Below, in pieces: positions 40,530 to 51,284 of a stretch of 64,000 nucleotides of DNA (position 1 is the first letter of the stretch; the number at the start of each line of letters is the position of its first letter). The position numbers were made by a program, and so were the translations under genes. The notes under the pieces are model-generated. The model made no database searches and had not been told where the DNA came from. It worked only from the letters and a program-made list of their open reading frames with translations. Origin of the DNA: Glycomyces sp. L485. Lineage in GTDB: Bacteria; Actinomycetota; Actinomycetes; Mycobacteriales; Micromonosporaceae. Where the stretch lies: positions 1 to 64,000 of the forward strand of contig NZ_JAKZEW010000020.1 in assembly GCF_022548875.1 (NCBI RefSeq), in the 5' to 3' direction.

Positions 40530-42179
40530 CTAGTCTGGCGACCTGCGGTCGGCTCGGCGGTGCCGGAGGTTGAGCGCGGCCGCGGCGGCCAGGACGGCTA
40601 CTGCGGCGCCGGTGAGGATTGCTTCGGGCAGGATACCGGCTTCGGTGGCCGGTGTGGTCCGCTCAGAGAGGGTCAGTTCTTTTTGGATCACGGCGGCGGT
40701 GTTGAACTCGGTTGCCTGTTCCAGGGTCCCGGTGTGGTCGGTGAAGGCCGAGACGCCGACGGTGGAGGCCATCAGGCCGTCCCTGCCGTGTTCGATGGAG
40801 CGCAGCTGGACCATCGCGAGCTGCTGCTGGGCCTCGTTGGTGTCGAAGGTGGCGTTGTTGGTCTGGACGGCCATGATCTGGGCGCCTTCGCGGATGGACT
40901 CGCGGGTCTCGTGGTCGAAGGCGACCTCGAAGCAGATCGATCCGGAGATGGTGAAGCCGGCGGCGGGGATGACGCCCGGCTCGGTGCCGGGAGCGAAGCC
41001 GGCGACCGAGTCGATGCCCGCGGCCATGCGCGGGTCGATCCAGCCGGCGACGGTCCGGAAGAAGCCCTTGTAGGGGACGTATTCGGCGAAGGGCACGGGG
41101 TGCTGCTTGGCGTACATGAAGACCGGGCCGTCCACCGGGTCCCAGACGATGCTCATGTTGTAGCGGTCGCCGCTGTCATCGGTGACCAGGCCGCCGAGGA
41201 CGATCGGGGCGCCGATCGCGGCTGCGGCGTCGCTGATGAGCTCGTAGGCGTCAGCGTTGTTGATCGGGTCGATGTCGGAGGCGTTCTCGGGCCAGACGAC
41301 GAGGTCGGGGCGGTCGGCACGGCCTGCGTTGACGGCTTCGGCAAGATCGAGGGTGGCGTTCACGTGGTTGTCGAGGACGGCGCGGCGCTGCTCGTTGAAG
41401 TCCAAGCCGAGACGCGGGACGTTGCCTTGGACGACGGCGATGTCGACGCTGTCGCCGTCGGGCGCGGTGGCGCCGATCGGGAGGGCGAGGGGCCCGAAGA
41501 CGGCTACGGCGGCCGCGGCGGCGAACGCCGCGGTCTTGCGCCAGTCGGGGCTTCTCCACACGGCGGTGAGGATGAGTCCTGCGGCCAGGGCGACGAGGAA
41601 GGACACGAGCGTCGGGCCACCGAGCCAGGCGGCGGCCGCGGTGGGCGCCTCGGCCTGGCTGAAGGCGAGCCGGCCCCAGGGGAAGCCGTCGAACGGCTGG
41701 TGGGAGCGCAAACTCTCCTGCGCGACCCAGGCGAGCCCGGTCAGCGGCGCCCAGGCCCAGCGGTGGCGGTCGATCAGGCGTGAGCAGGCGGCCAGGCCGG
41801 CGCCGAGGATGCCGGTGCCCAGCGCTTCGAGCGCGCACAAGAAGACCCAGGGCCACTGGCCGACCTGCGTCGAGGACCAGGCCAGGAGCGGCAGGAAGAA
41901 CGCCATGCCGTAGACGAAGCCGATGCCCAGGCCCGCGCGCGGGCGGCGGCGGTGGACGGCGGCGCCGAGGCCGGCGACCGACACGATCGCGAGCGGCCAC
42001 CATCCGTAGGGCGGGAACGCGAGCACGGCCGCACCGCCCGAGGCGAGGGCGAGCATCAGCGCGGCGGGGAGGCCGAGCCTGCGCCCGTAAGCCGAGTCGA
42101 CGGTCAACGCGAGGCGAGGCCTCCCGCTCGTGGGCGGTGCCGGCCGCTCCTGTGCGTCACGGTCGATGACGGTGCTCAA
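40530..42179 (-). CDS. lnt: Apolipoprotein N-acyltransferase
   Basis: A 549-residue membrane enzyme. Seven or more transmembrane segments (about 38-245) are followed by the extracytoplasmic nitrilase domain: Glu in [11 protein letters not shown], the region [15 protein letters not shown] with catalytic Lys, and Cys in [11 protein letters not shown] final helix anchors the C-terminus. It transfers the third acyl chain to lipoproteins; several lipoproteins are encoded in the window. The leader upstream is long and structured. Confidence 0.94.
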   Translation of the reverse strand: MSTVIDRDAQERPAPPTSGRPRLALTVDSAYGRRLGLPAALMLALASGGAAVLAFPPYGWWPLAIVSVAGLGAAVHRRRPRAGLGIGFVYGMAFFLPLLAWSSTQVGQWPWVFLCALEALGTGILGAGLAACSRLIDRHRWAWAPLTGLAWVAQESLRSHQPFDGFPWGRLAFSQAEAPTAAAAWLGGPTLVSFLVALAAGLILTAVWRSPDWRKTAAFAAAAAVAVFGPLALPIGATAPDGDSVDIAVVQGNVPRLGLDFNEQRRAVLDNHVNATLDLAEAVNAGRADRPDLVVWPENASDIDPINNADAYELISDAAAAIGAPIVLGGLVTDDSGDRYNMSIVWDPVDGPVFMYAKQHPVPFAEYVPYKGFFRTVAGWIDPRMAAGIDSVAGFAPGTEPGVIPAAGFTISGSICFEVAFDHETRESIREGAQIMAVQTNNATFDTNEAQQQLAMVQLRSIEHGRDGLMASTVGVSAFTDHTGTLEQATEFNTAAVIQKELTLSERTTPATEAGILPEAILTGAAVAVLAAAAALNLRHRRADRRSPD

Positions 42180-42673
42180 GTGCCGCTCCTTGTTCGCTTT
42201 CCAGGGGGTTGATCAAAGCCTACCTGCGGGTACGGCAAAGGGGCGTAGCTGTGTCTGCTACGCCCCTCGCACGGGTTTCTCCCAGTCCCTGTACGGCCGG
42301 TGTCCCCTGCGGCGTCGGCTGGTGATCTTCGGACCAACTCGCAACCATCTGGCTGATCGACTGCGAGTTGTTGTCTAGGGATCACCTACGTCTGCCGCGG
42401 GTCCACCACCGGCGACCGGCTCGCCTTCCTCCGCCGACCCCCGCGATCTGGACCTGGCCGCCGGTAGCGGTGCGGCCGCGCCGCCACCTTGTCCAGTCTG
42501 CGTGGGAGCAAAGCAAGTCGAGTCGCCCCCGACGTTCGGCGATCTTTCCGTTTCCGGTCGTTCGCCGAGGACCAGACCACCGTAAGCCAAACTGTGCCGC
42601 CAGCGTCAACCGGGTCGCGATATTGACCCAGCAATTTTTCTCGTGTCCGGGAGCGGCGCAGCGTCATCGCTGG
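42180..42673. other. Structured intergenic region upstream of lnt (494 bp)
   Basis: No gene is supported. Hairpins: GGGGCGTAGC/GCTACGCCCC at 42240-42249 with 42257-42266 (followed by TTT on the minus strand), and CAACTCGCA/TGCGAGTTG at 42335-42343 with 42362-42370 (18-nt loop). Both would lie in the lnt leader on the minus strand, so attenuation or a cis-regulatory RNA is possible. The half nearer the amidohydrolase (42380-42673) shows only weak, unassigned minus-strand frames. Confidence 0.45.
42240..42266 (-). terminator. Hairpin with short T-run in the lnt leader
   Basis: A perfect 10-bp stem with 7-nt loop; on the minus strand it is followed by TTTGCC, 61 bp before the lnt start. It could be an attenuator or the terminator of an upstream short transcript. 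Confidence 0.5.
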
Positions 42674-44209
42674 TCAGCTCCGGCGGTGGATGACGTGCCC
42701 TTCTGCGACGGTGACAGCGCACTTCGGGTCGGGTGTGAGCGGATCACTCAAGTCGGGGAGGGCCCCGTCAGTGAGGTCCCACACGGTGAAGTCGGCGCGC
42801 ATGCCGGGGCTCAGCGAACCGGAGTCGTCGACGCCGAGGGCCCTCCAGCCGCCTTTGGTTGCGGCGGTGAACGCGGCGCCGAGGGAGAGCCGCAGGGTCG
42901 GATTGTGGTGGCGCACTGCGGCTCTGACGCCGCCCCAGGGATCGAGGGGGGTGACCGGCGCATCGGAGCCGAATGCGAGGGGGACGCCGACGCCGGCCAT
43001 GCGCGAGAACGGGTTCGCGTTCAGGGCCGCCTGAGTGCCGAGGCGGGCGGCGTACATACCGTCGGCGCCGCCCCAGGCTGCGTCGAAGGCGGGCTGGACG
43101 GAGGCGTGGATCCCGTAGTGGACCATGCGGGCGGTGAGGGCGGCGTCGAGCAGTTCGGCGTGCTCGATGCGGTGGCGGGCTTGCCGGATCGCCTCGATGC
43201 CGATGGCCTGTTCGGCGAGGTCGAGGCCGTCGAGGACGGTCGATATGGCGCCGTCGCCGATGGCGTGGAAGGCCGCGGGCAGGCCGTGGCGGTGGCAGTC
43301 GGCGAGGTGGTCCCTGACCTGGGACGAGGTGAAGTACTGGACACCGGTGGTGTCGTCGTCGCGGTAGGGCGTGCGCAGGTACGCGGTGCGGGCGCCGAGG
43401 GACCCGTCGATGGACAGGTCGCCGCCGCAGCCGTGGGCGCCGATGTCGCGGGCCTTGGCGGCGGCGCACAGCTCGCCCCACCAGCCGTGGACGGCCGGGT
43501 TGGTCCGTTCGGCCCCGAGTGCGATGAGGCCGGTGAACTCGGCTTCGGTGTGCGGGTCGCTCCGGGTGGGGATGGTGTGCTCGGCGAGCGCGGCGATGCC
43601 GAGGCTCGCGGCCCGCTCGAGCGCGGCCTGGGCGGTCGCGAGGCGCTGCGAGACGGGGATCTGTGCGTTCAGGTAGCCCCGGGCGGCCTTGTGCGCCATG
43701 CGTTTGAGCACGCCGGTGCCGACCGAGTGGTCGAGGGTGTACAGATCGGGGTGGGCGTCGAGGACGCGGGGACCGGCGATGCCGGTGTGCCCGCAGGTGC
43801 GGGAGAGGTAGGCCAGTCGGCCTCCGGCGGCGTTCTCGACTTCCTCGGGTGTCGGGAGGGTCGGGTCGTCCCAGGTGGTCTCGTCCCAGCCGTGGGCGAG
43901 GACGATCGCGTCGTCGGGCAGCGCGGCCGCGAAGCCCGCGACCTTGTCGAGCGTCGCCCGCGCCGAGGGCAGGCCCGCCAGGTGGAGGCCGATGAGGGAG
44001 GCGCCGGCGCCGGTGAGGTGGACGTGGGAGTCGACGAACGCCGGGGTCACCAGCGCCCGGTCGAGTTCGACGGTCTCGTCGGCGGCGGGGGCCTCGTCGT
44101 CGGGCCCGATCCAGGCGATCCTGTCGCCCTCGACGAGCATGGCGGTCGCGTCCGGGCTGGTGGGGCTCAGAACTCGGCCACCGCGCCACAGTGTCTTGAG
44201 GAGGCTCAT
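42674..44209 (-). CDS. Amidohydrolase family protein (YtcJ-like)
   Basis: A 511-residue metal-dependent hydrolase. Key positions: FVDSHVHLTGAG (metal His pair), LSRTCGHTGIAG, AAFHAIGDGAI (metal His), RIEHAELL, and AFGSDAPVTPLDPW (metal Asp). This is the Amidohydrolase_3/YtcJ arrangement. The composite beta-sandwich is split between both ends, as is usual. Substrates of these enzymes are rarely known. It ends just upstream of, and in the same direction as, the unlinked intergenic region; the ABC transporter operon ends 13 bp before its start. Confidence 0.9.
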   Translation of the reverse strand: MSLLKTLWRGGRVLSPTSPDATAMLVEGDRIAWIGPDDEAPAADETVELDRALVTPAFVDSHVHLTGAGASLIGLHLAGLPSARATLDKVAGFAAALPDDAIVLAHGWDETTWDDPTLPTPEEVENAAGGRLAYLSRTCGHTGIAGPRVLDAHPDLYTLDHSVGTGVLKRMAHKAARGYLNAQIPVSQRLATAQAALERAASLGIAALAEHTIPTRSDPHTEAEFTGLIALGAERTNPAVHGWWGELCAAAKARDIGAHGCGGDLSIDGSLGARTAYLRTPYRDDDTTGVQYFTSSQVRDHLADCHRHGLPAAFHAIGDGAISTVLDGLDLAEQAIGIEAIRQARHRIEHAELLDAALTARMVHYGIHASVQPAFDAAWGGADGMYAARLGTQAALNANPFSRMAGVGVPLAFGSDAPVTPLDPWGGVRAAVRHHNPTLRLSLGAAFTAATKGGWRALGVDDSGSLSPGMRADFTVWDLTDGALPDLSDPLTPDPKCAVTVAEGHVIHRRS

Positions 44210-44221
44210 GCCTCCAGTGTC

Positions 44222-44968
44222 TCAGCCTGCGGGGTGGAGCACGCGGTGGAGGAAGCTCTGGGCACGTTCGGTCTTGGGATCGGTGAGGACCTGAGCGGGC
44301 GGGCCCTGTTCGACGATGGCGCCGTCGTCGAGGAAGACCACGCGGTCGGCGACCTCGCGGGCGAAGCCCATCTCGTGGGTGACCACGAGCATCGTCATGC
44401 CCTCCGAGGCCAGGCCCTTCATGACCGACAGGACCTCGCCGACCAGTTCGGGGTCGAGCGCCGAGGTCGGCTCGTCGAACAGCATGAGCTTGGGGCCCAT
44501 GGCCAGAGCGCGGGCGATCGCGACGCGCTGCTGCTGGCCGCCGGACAGCTGCAAGGGCCGGGCCTGCTCCTTGCCTTCGACGCCGACCTCGGCCAGGCGC
44601 CGGCGGGCCTCGGCGTAGGCGGCGTTCTTGGAGCGGCCGAGGACGCGGCGCTGGGCGATCGCGACGTTGTCGAGGATCGTCAGGTGGCTGAAGAGGTTGA
44701 AGTGCTGGAAGACCATGCCGATCTCGCGCCTGGCGGCGTCGAGGTCGACGTCGAGGTGGGTCATGTCGTGGCCGGCGGCCCCGACGGTGCCGGCGGTGGG
44801 CGTCTCCAAGAGGTTGACGCAGCGCAGGAGCGTCGACTTGCCCGATCCGGAGGGCCCGATGACGCAGACGACTTCGCCTTCGGCGACGTCGAGGTCGATG
44901 CCGCGGAGCACTTCGTTGTCGCCGAAGCGCTTGTGGAGTCCGCGGATGGTGACGATCGGCTCGCTCAC
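44222..44968 (-). CDS. glnQ: Polar amino-acid ABC transporter ATP-binding protein (GlnQ-like)
   Basis: A 248-residue ATPase: Walker [11 protein letters not shown]-loop FQHFNLF, signature [15 protein letters not shown], Walker [13 protein letters not shown] and H-loop VVTHEMGF. It energises the adjacent permease. GTG 44968 overlaps the permease stop by 4 nt (GTGA). The amino-acid class (GlnQ/HisP) follows from sequence and from the permease and binding protein; the exact substrate cannot be told. Confidence 0.94.
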   Translation of the reverse strand: MSEPIVTIRGLHKRFGDNEVLRGIDLDVAEGEVVCVIGPSGSGKSTLLRCVNLLETPTAGTVGAAGHDMTHLDVDLDAARREIGMVFQHFNLFSHLTILDNVAIAQRRVLGRSKNAAYAEARRRLAEVGVEGKEQARPLQLSGGQQQRVAIARALAMGPKLMLFDEPTSALDPELVGEVLSVMKGLASEGMTMLVVTHEMGFAREVADRVVFLDDGAIVEQGPPAQVLTDPKTERAQSFLHRVLHPAG

Positions 44969-45771
44969 TTGCGGCCCTCCTTGTCTTCGAGGCGGCGGGC
45001 CAGTGTCGAGAGCGGCACGGTCAGCAGCAGGTAGAGCAGGCCGCCGACGAGCAGCGGGGTGGCGTTGGCGGTGGATGTCAATTCGGAGCGGGCGAACCTG
45101 GTCAACTCCATCGTGCCGCTGGTGACGCCGAGGACGAACACCAATGACGAGTCCTTGGTGAGCAGCACCAGTTCGTTCGTCAGCGGCGGGATGACGATGC
45201 GGATCGCCTGCGGCAGCACCACGGTGATCATGGTGCGGGTATGGCTCATTCCCAAGGACCTGGCGGCCTCGACCTGGCCGCGCGGGACGGCCTGGATGCC
45301 GGCGCGGACCGACTCGGCGATGTACGCCGAGGAGGTCAGGCCGAGGCCGAGGGCGACCTGCCCGTAGACGCCGCCGGGGTACTGGATGCCCGGGAACGCC
45401 TGGGGGACGCCGAAACCGACCAGGAACAGCACCAGCAGTGCCGGCAGGCCGCGGAAGATCTCGACGTAGCCGGTCGCGAACCACCGGTATGGCGCGAACG
45501 TCGAGGTGCGCATGAGCGCGACGGGGACGCCGACGACCATGCCGAAGACGAATGCGAGGAGGGTGTAGGCGACGGTGTTGCCGAAGGCGACCCACACATC
45601 CGGGAACATGGCGGCGGCGATGTCGGTGCGGAGGAACGACTCGGCGATGCGTCCCCAGTCCGCGAACGCCGCGACCAGGGCGAGGACGGCTATCGCGACC
45701 AGGTACTGGATGGCGCGGGCGATGCGGCGGCGCTGGCGCACCGTCAGCCCGGTCTTGGCTTGGGCGGTCAC
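44965..45771 (-). CDS. Polar amino-acid ABC transporter permease
   Basis: A 268-residue inner-membrane permease of the HisM/GlnP family. Its transmembrane segments begin at about 20 and the EAA loop is [28 protein letters not shown]. Only one permease gene is present, so it would work as a homodimer. It starts at GTG 45771 and overlaps the binding-protein stop by 4 nt, completing a three-gene operon with coupled translation. Confidence 0.93.
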   Translation of the reverse strand: MTAQAKTGLTVRQRRRIARAIQYLVAIAVLALVAAFADWGRIAESFLRTDIAAAMFPDVWVAFGNTVAYTLLAFVFGMVVGVPVALMRTSTFAPYRWFATGYVEIFRGLPALLVLFLVGFGVPQAFPGIQYPGGVYGQVALGLGLTSSAYIAESVRAGIQAVPRGQVEAARSLGMSHTRTMITVVLPQAIRIVIPPLTNELVLLTKDSSLVFVLGVTSGTMELTRFARSELTSTANATPLLVGGLLYLLLTVPLSTLARRLEDKEGRK

Positions 45772-46556
45772 TGGTCGATGCTGCCCTCGGTGTAGGGCTC
45801 GTGGAACCACTTCTCGTAGAGCTCGGCGTAGGTGCCGTCCTCGAAGGCCTCGTCGAGCATGGCGTCGACCTCGTCGAGCAGTTCGGTGTCGCCCGTCTCG
45901 ACGGCGAAGGCGTAGTGCTCGTCGGTCGGGATGGTCTCGGCGAGCGTCAGGTCGCCGGACAGTTCGACCATCTGGGTCCAGGTGGGGAGGTCGGCGACGG
46001 AGGCGTCGGCGCTGCCGGAGCCGAGCGCCGAGACGATGTCGCCCATGCTCTCGAAGGAGACGATCTCGAAACCGTACTGGTCGGACACCGAGTCGGCGTA
46101 GGCCTCTCCGGTGCTGGCCGCTTGGACGGCGACTCTGGTGCCGTCGAGGTCGTCGAGAGAGGCGATGCCGGAGCCGGCAGCGGTGACCAGGGCCTGGTCG
46201 GCGCGGTAGTAGGCCTGTGACATGCCCATGGCCTCCTGGCGCTCTTCGGTGATGGAGATGCCGGCGGCGGCGATGTCGCAGGTGCCTGCATTGAGCGCGC
46301 TGCCGGACTGGATGGCGTCGAAGTCGATCTCGACGACTTCGACGGTCTGGTCGAGGCGATCGGCCAGCAGATGCATCAGGTCCATGTCGAAGCCGACGTA
46401 TTCGCCGTCCTCGAGAGATTCGAACGGGACGAACGGGACGTTGGTGCAGACGGAGAGGGTCTCGTCGTCGCCGGAGTCGGACGAGCATGCCGTAGCGGCG
46501 AGCCCGGTCCCGATCATGGCGAGTGCGGCGACGGTGCGGCGGGCGTTGGTGTTCAC
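45768..46556 (-). CDS. Amino-acid ABC transporter substrate-binding lipoprotein
   Basis: A 262-residue SBP_bac_3 protein. The signal peptide ends with ATACSSD (lipobox Cys24). Landmarks are [40 protein letters not shown] and the [13 protein letters not shown]-terminus. It binds a polar amino acid outside the membrane. GTG 46556 with AAGGAG spaced 7 bp is the best start; the open frame extends upstream without signal-peptide logic. Confidence 0.93.
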   Translation of the reverse strand: MNTNARRTVAALAMIGTGLAATACSSDSGDDETLSVCTNVPFVPFESLEDGEYVGFDMDLMHLLADRLDQTVEVVEIDFDAIQSGSALNAGTCDIAAAGISITEERQEAMGMSQAYYRADQALVTAAGSGIASLDDLDGTRVAVQAASTGEAYADSVSDQYGFEIVSFESMGDIVSALGSGSADASVADLPTWTQMVELSGDLTLAETIPTDEHYAFAVETGDTELLDEVDAMLDEAFEDGTYAELYEKWFHEPYTEGSIDQ

Positions 46557-46740
46557 CGGGATGCTCCTTAAGGCTTCGCGGTCGGTTGCGGATCTTCCAG
46601 GTCGTGCAACCTCCATCGTTGTGGCACCCGGCCGGGTTTGGGGCAGGTTTCGCATTCCGAGACGGCATTGTGCCTCGCGATCGTCGCCGGGACCGCTTGC
46701 GAGCGGCAGATCATCGCCCCTGCGTGAGACAGTGGTGTGC

Positions 46741-47640
46741 ATGCTCATGCTCATCGACGCCGCGTCCCTTTGGTACCGGGCGTATTACGGCCTCCCCTCC
46801 TCGATCAAGGCGCCCGGCGGGGCGCGGTCGGGCGCGGTGCGGGGCTTCTTCGACGGCCTGGCCACGCTGTCCAGGCGCTTCTCCCCCACCGAAATGGTGT
46901 GCTGCCTGGAGGGCAATTGGCGGCCGGAGTGGCGCACGAACCTCATCGGCGAGTACAAGGCCGCCAGGGCCCTTGAAGACGGCTCGGAGGCGACCCCGGA
47001 GGGATTGGACGCCCAAGTGGCGGCGATCGAGGCGCTGCTGCCGGCGCTGGGGGTGGCGACGGCGACGCACCCGGATTTCGAGGCGGACGATGTGATCGCG
47101 ACGCTGGCCGCGCGCACGGCGGAGCCGGTCTGCGTGGTCACCGGCGACCGGGACCTGTTCCAGCTGGTTGACGACGGACGGGACCGGAACGTCGTATACC
47201 TCGCCCGCGGGATATCCAAGGCTGAAGTGTTCGATGCGGAGGCCGTGGCGACGAAGTTCGGCGTCGCACCCGACCACTACGTCGACTTCGCGGTGCTGCG
47301 CGGCGACCCCTCCGACGGACTGCCGGGCGTCAAGGGCATCGGAGCGAAGACGGCGGTCAGCCTGGTGAACACCTACGGCGGCGTCAACGGCATCCGCGCG
47401 GCCGCGATGGAGGAGGGCTCGGAGATGCCGGCGCGGCAGCGGCAGGCGATCGCGGACGCCGCCGACTACCTCGACCGGGCACTGAAGGTCTCGACGGTGG
47501 TCGACGACGTGGAACTGCCGCTGATCGACTCCAGCCTGCCGACCGGGCCCGCCGACTCGGAGACGGTGGAGGCGCTGACCGAGCAGTGGGGCGTCGGATC
47601 GGCACTGCGCCGTTTCCGTGAGGCCGTCACCGCCGAATAG
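46741..47640 (+). CDS. 5'-3' exonuclease (FEN/PIN family)
   Basis: A 299-residue flap-nuclease-like protein. Acidic metal sites: MLMLIDAASLWYRAYYG, DFEADDVIATLA, VVTGDRDLFQLV, and the H3TH segment LRGDPSDGLPGVKGIGAKTA. It equals the nuclease part of DNA polymerase I encoded separately, like the gene next to helY in mycobacteria. It likely processes Okazaki-fragment flaps or repair intermediates. ATG 46741; convergent with helY. Confidence 0.92.
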   Translation: MLMLIDAASLWYRAYYGLPSSIKAPGGARSGAVRGFFDGLATLSRRFSPTEMVCCLEGNWRPEWRTNLIGEYKAARALEDGSEATPEGLDAQVAAIEALLPALGVATATHPDFEADDVIATLAARTAEPVCVVTGDRDLFQLVDDGRDRNVVYLARGISKAEVFDAEAVATKFGVAPDHYVDFAVLRGDPSDGLPGVKGIGAKTAVSLVNTYGGVNGIRAAAMEEGSEMPARQRQAIADAADYLDRALKVSTVVDDVELPLIDSSLPTGPADSETVEALTEQWGVGSALRRFREAVTAE

Positions 47641-47658
47641 GTGAGGTGTCTTCGTGGA

Positions 47659-50394
47659 TCAGACGTCGGCGACGACGCCGCGCCTGATGGCGTCGACCGC
47701 GTCGAACGCCTCGTCGGCCAGCGCGTTGGACGACCGGGTGCCGATCACCCGCGCGGCCGTGCCCATCTGGTGGAGCAGGTCGGCGGTGCGGCGGGCCCAG
47801 CGCACGAAGTCGCCGCCGGGCATCGGCCAGGGGCCGTCCGAGGCGGCCAGCGCCTTCGACAGCTCCTCGCCCCTGGCCCACCGGTACATCGGCCATGCCA
47901 AGCCCAGCTGCGGCTTCGACGTCAGCGACAGGCCCCGCTGGTTCTCGGCCCGGCGGATCGCCTCCCATCGCCTGCCGGTGGCGGCGACGGCATCGTTGAT
48001 GGGGCCGGGCACCGCGACGAAGAACTCGTCCTCCTCGAAGCGGGACTCGTAGATGACCGTGGAGGCGACCGCGGCCAGTGAGGGCGCGTCCATCCCCTCC
48101 CAGACGCCGTCGCGCAGGCACTGGGCGACCAGCAGGTCGGTCTCGCAGAAGATATTGCGCAGCAACCGCCCCGAGTCGGTGACGGCCTCTCCTTCGAGGT
48201 AGCCGAATTCGGTGAGGACTTCGCGGACGGCAGTGAACTGGCGGGCCAGGGAGTGCTCCCTCCGGCCGGCGCGGCGCCGCAGGTTCTCCTCCTCCCGGTG
48301 CAGGCGTATCCAGCGGGAGGCGTGAACGGTGTGCTGGTGGGTGTCGGGGCACGAGCGGCACGGGTGGGCGCGGACCTCGTCGCGCAGTTTCGCGATCTCG
48401 GGCGTGTCAGCGGCTCCGCCGCGCCTGGTGGGTTTGCGGGCGTCGCGGGTGGCCTCGCGCAGGGACGCGGCCAGGTCCGCGCGTTCGCGCGGGTCCTTGC
48501 GGTTGAAGTGCTTGGGGATGCGGATGCGGGTGGCGACCTCGACGCCGCCGTCGAACGCGGAGGTGTCGAGGCTGCCGGTCCAGCCGTCGGCGGTGACGAC
48601 GGCCCACCTCGGGTCGTGCCCGGCCTTGCGGTGGCTGGTGGGGCGCAGGAACACCGCCCATCCTGCGTGCTTGCCGCGGGCGATCCACACGACGTCGCCG
48701 CCGCGCAGTTCTCCCAGTGTCGAGCGGGCGGCGTCCTTGCGGGCGCCCTTGCGGCGCTTCTGGGCGCCTCGCTCGGCGTGCGCGAGCCGCTGGGTGAGCT
48801 CGTAGTACTCCAGGAAGTCGCCGAAGTCGCAGGCGGCGGCCTCGGCCGACTCGGCGGCCTTGCGGCCGACGGCGCGGGCCTGCTCGGCGATGTGGACGGC
48901 CTCGGTGTCGGACTGGAACTGCGCGAACGAGGAGGCCAGGACCTCCTGGGCGCGGTCGACACCGGCGGCGCCGATGAGGTTGACGGCCATGTTGTAGGAC
49001 GGCGCGAACGACGAGTTCAGGGGGTAGGTGCGTTTGGAGGCGAGCCCGGCTACCTCCTTGGGGCGTATGTCCTGGGCCCAGATGGTGACGGCGTGGCCCT
49101 CGACGTCGATGCCGCGCCGCCCGGCCCGGCCGGTCAGCTGCGTGTACTGGCCGGGGGTGAGCATGACGTGGTCGGAGCCGTCGTACTTGATCAGCCGCTC
49201 CAGCACCACCGATCGGGCGGGCATGTTGATGCCCAGCGCGAGCGTCTCGGTGGCGAACACGGCCTTGAGCAGGCCGCGCTCGAACAGCTTCTCGACGACC
49301 CCCTTGAACACGGGCAGCAGCCCGGCGTGGTGAGCGGCGATGCCGGCGGCGAGCCCGTCGAGCCACCGTTCGAAGCCGACGGCTTCCAGGTCGCGGGCCT
49401 CGATGTGCGCGGTGGCGGCGGTGGCGTAGTCGATGATCTCGTCGCGCTCGGCGCCCCCGGTCAGTTGCAGCCCGGCGCGGACGCACTCGTCGACGGCGGC
49501 GTCGCAGCCGGCGCGGGAGAAGATGAAGTAGATCGCCGGGAGCAGCCCGGCCCCGTCGAGGCGCTCGACGACGCGGCCGCGCTCGACGTGCGGCCTGCCG
49601 CGGCGTCGCCCGCCGCCGTGGCGTTCGGAGCGCTCGCGGGCGCGGGCGTCCTTCTTGAGCAGTTCTTTGGAGACGTAGTCGCCATCGGGCTCGAACAGGT
49701 CGAGTAGGGATCCGCCGACCATCATGTGCTGCCACAGCGGCACCGGGCGGGTCTCGGAGACGACGACCTCCGTGGAACCGCGCACGCTCTTGAGCCAGTC
49801 GCCGAACTCCTCGGCGTTGGAGACCGTCGCCGACAGGCTCACCACGCGGACCTCTTGGGGCAGTTCGATGATGATCTCCTCCCACACCGCGCCCCGGAAG
49901 CGGTCGGCGAGGTAGTGGACCTCGTCCATGACCACGTAGCGCAGCCCGGAGAGGGTGGGAGAGCCGGCGTAGATCATGTTGCGCAGGACCTCGGTGGTCA
50001 TGACCACGATCGGGGCCTCGCCGTTGATGACCGTGTCGCCGGTGAGCAGCCCGACGTTCTCGGCGCCGTGGACGGCGGTGAGATCGTTGAACTTCTGGTT
50101 CGACAGCGCCTTGATCGGGGTGGTGTAGAAGCACTTGGCGCCCTCGGCGAGTGCGAGGTGGACGGCGAACTCCCCCACCACGGTCTTGCCGGCGCCGGTG
50201 GGCGCGCATACGAGGACGCCGTGGCCGTCCTCCAGGATCCGGCAGGCTTGGATCTGGAAGTCGTCGAGTTCGAAGGAGTAGTCCCCGGCGAAGGCCGCCA
50301 GTTCCGGCCAGGTCCGCCGTGCTTTGGCGGCGGCCTGTCGCTGGGCGGGGGATCGGTCGTCTGCATAATGCATGTCGCCGGTGGAAGACACCAT
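47659..50394 (-). CDS. helY: DEAD/DEAH-box RNA helicase HelY (Ski2/Mtr4-like)
   Basis: A 911-residue SF2 helicase. Motif I APTGAGKT, motif II DEVH, motif III SATVSN, and motif VI GRAGRRG are evident; the beta-hairpin/arch-like insertion and C-terminal helical domain (DSHCT-like) complete it. A Cys-rich patch (HPCRSCPDTHQHTVHA) lies in the C-terminal half. HelY sits beside tatC in mycobacteria. ATG 50394 gives a start close to the helicase domain. Confidence 0.93.
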   Translation of the reverse strand: MVSSTGDMHYADDRSPAQRQAAAKARRTWPELAAFAGDYSFELDDFQIQACRILEDGHGVLVCAPTGAGKTVVGEFAVHLALAEGAKCFYTTPIKALSNQKFNDLTAVHGAENVGLLTGDTVINGEAPIVVMTTEVLRNMIYAGSPTLSGLRYVVMDEVHYLADRFRGAVWEEIIIELPQEVRVVSLSATVSNAEEFGDWLKSVRGSTEVVVSETRPVPLWQHMMVGGSLLDLFEPDGDYVSKELLKKDARARERSERHGGGRRRGRPHVERGRVVERLDGAGLLPAIYFIFSRAGCDAAVDECVRAGLQLTGGAERDEIIDYATAATAHIEARDLEAVGFERWLDGLAAGIAAHHAGLLPVFKGVVEKLFERGLLKAVFATETLALGINMPARSVVLERLIKYDGSDHVMLTPGQYTQLTGRAGRRGIDVEGHAVTIWAQDIRPKEVAGLASKRTYPLNSSFAPSYNMAVNLIGAAGVDRAQEVLASSFAQFQSDTEAVHIAEQARAVGRKAAESAEAAACDFGDFLEYYELTQRLAHAERGAQKRRKGARKDAARSTLGELRGGDVVWIARGKHAGWAVFLRPTSHRKAGHDPRWAVVTADGWTGSLDTSAFDGGVEVATRIRIPKHFNRKDPRERADLAASLREATRDARKPTRRGGAADTPEIAKLRDEVRAHPCRSCPDTHQHTVHASRWIRLHREEENLRRRAGRREHSLARQFTAVREVLTEFGYLEGEAVTDSGRLLRNIFCETDLLVAQCLRDGVWEGMDAPSLAAVASTVIYESRFEEDEFFVAVPGPINDAVAATGRRWEAIRRAENQRGLSLTSKPQLGLAWPMYRWARGEELSKALAASDGPWPMPGGDFVRWARRTADLLHQMGTAARVIGTRSSNALADEAFDAVDAIRRGVVADV

Positions 50395-50492
50395 GCGCTC
50401 AAGCCTAATGGCTTGCTGTGACAACGACACAGGCGCGGCATACATGCTCACCCGGTTGTGACGACGCCTACACGGCCAGGTATCGTCCGGTT

Positions 50493-51230
50493 GTGCATCA
50501 GGATTCCTCACCAGGTGACGATGAGGGGGGCCGCGGCAATATCGACGCGGTCCTGTTCGATTTCCACGGCACGTTGGCGCAGCTCGAACCCTTGACACGA
50601 TCGGTGTCACTCGCGGCCGAGGCGTGCGGGCGGAGCATGTCGCCGCTCTCGGTCACCGCGCTGGCGGACGCCATCGGCGCGCAGGGCTGGCTGGGCTCGG
50701 GGCTGGAGGCGCGCGTGCGTCCGCACTTCGCCGACGCCTGGGCCGACCGGGACCTCGACGAGGACGCCCACCGGGAGGCGTTCACCGCGCTGGCCGCGCA
50801 GGCCCACGGCGTCTTCGACGGCCTCGCCGATGCGCTGTACGACCGGCTCGCCTCCCCCGAGGGCTGGGTGGCCTACGCCGACACGCTCGCGACGCTGGTG
50901 TCGCTCAAGGCGCAGGGCTACCCCATCGCGCTGGTCAGCAACATCGGTTTCGACGCCCGCCCGGTGCTGCGCCACCTTGGCCTCGACCGGTTCATCGACG
51001 TATGGGTCCTGTCCTACGAGATCGGTTACTGCAAGCCCGACGAGAAGATCTTCTACGCCGCCTGCCACGCACTCGACGTCGAGCCGTCGCGGGTGCTCAT
51101 GGTCGGCGACTCGATCGCCGACGCTGGGGCGAGCCGGATCGGAGCACGCACCTACCTGCTGCCGCACGCCGACGCCGGGCGCGTCGTCGGCTTGGAAGCG
51201 GTCCTGAGACTGGTGCGGGCCGGAGTCTGA
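50493..51230 (+). CDS. HAD superfamily hydrolase
   Basis: A 245-residue haloacid-dehalogenase-like protein. Motif I is LFDFHGTL (the nucleophile Asp is present, but the usual second Asp is His). Motif II is LVSNIGF, motif III contains YCKPDEKIF and motif IV VGDSIADAGASR. The DFHGTL variant occurs in many actinobacterial homologues. GTG 50493 is used: codons upstream lack a convincing ribosome-binding site. It interrupts the helY-tatC order known from mycobacteria and ends with a hairpin built over its stop codon. Confidence 0.85.
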   Translation: MHQDSSPGDDEGGRGNIDAVLFDFHGTLAQLEPLTRSVSLAAEACGRSMSPLSVTALADAIGAQGWLGSGLEARVRPHFADAWADRDLDEDAHREAFTALAAQAHGVFDGLADALYDRLASPEGWVAYADTLATLVSLKAQGYPIALVSNIGFDARPVLRHLGLDRFIDVWVLSYEIGYCKPDEKIFYAACHALDVEPSRVLMVGDSIADAGASRIGARTYLLPHADAGRVVGLEAVLRLVRAGV

Positions 51231-51241
51231 GACTCCGGCCC
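51217..51241 (+). terminator. Terminator hairpin with the HAD stop codon in its loop
   Basis: A perfect 11-bp stem (51217-51227 with 51231-51241) whose 3-nt loop is the TGA stop at 51228-51230. tatC converges 44 bp downstream. Confidence 0.7.
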
Positions 51242-51284
51242 GTTCACTCTCGCTTCATTCCTGTCGTGTCCTGCCCTGAGCGGG

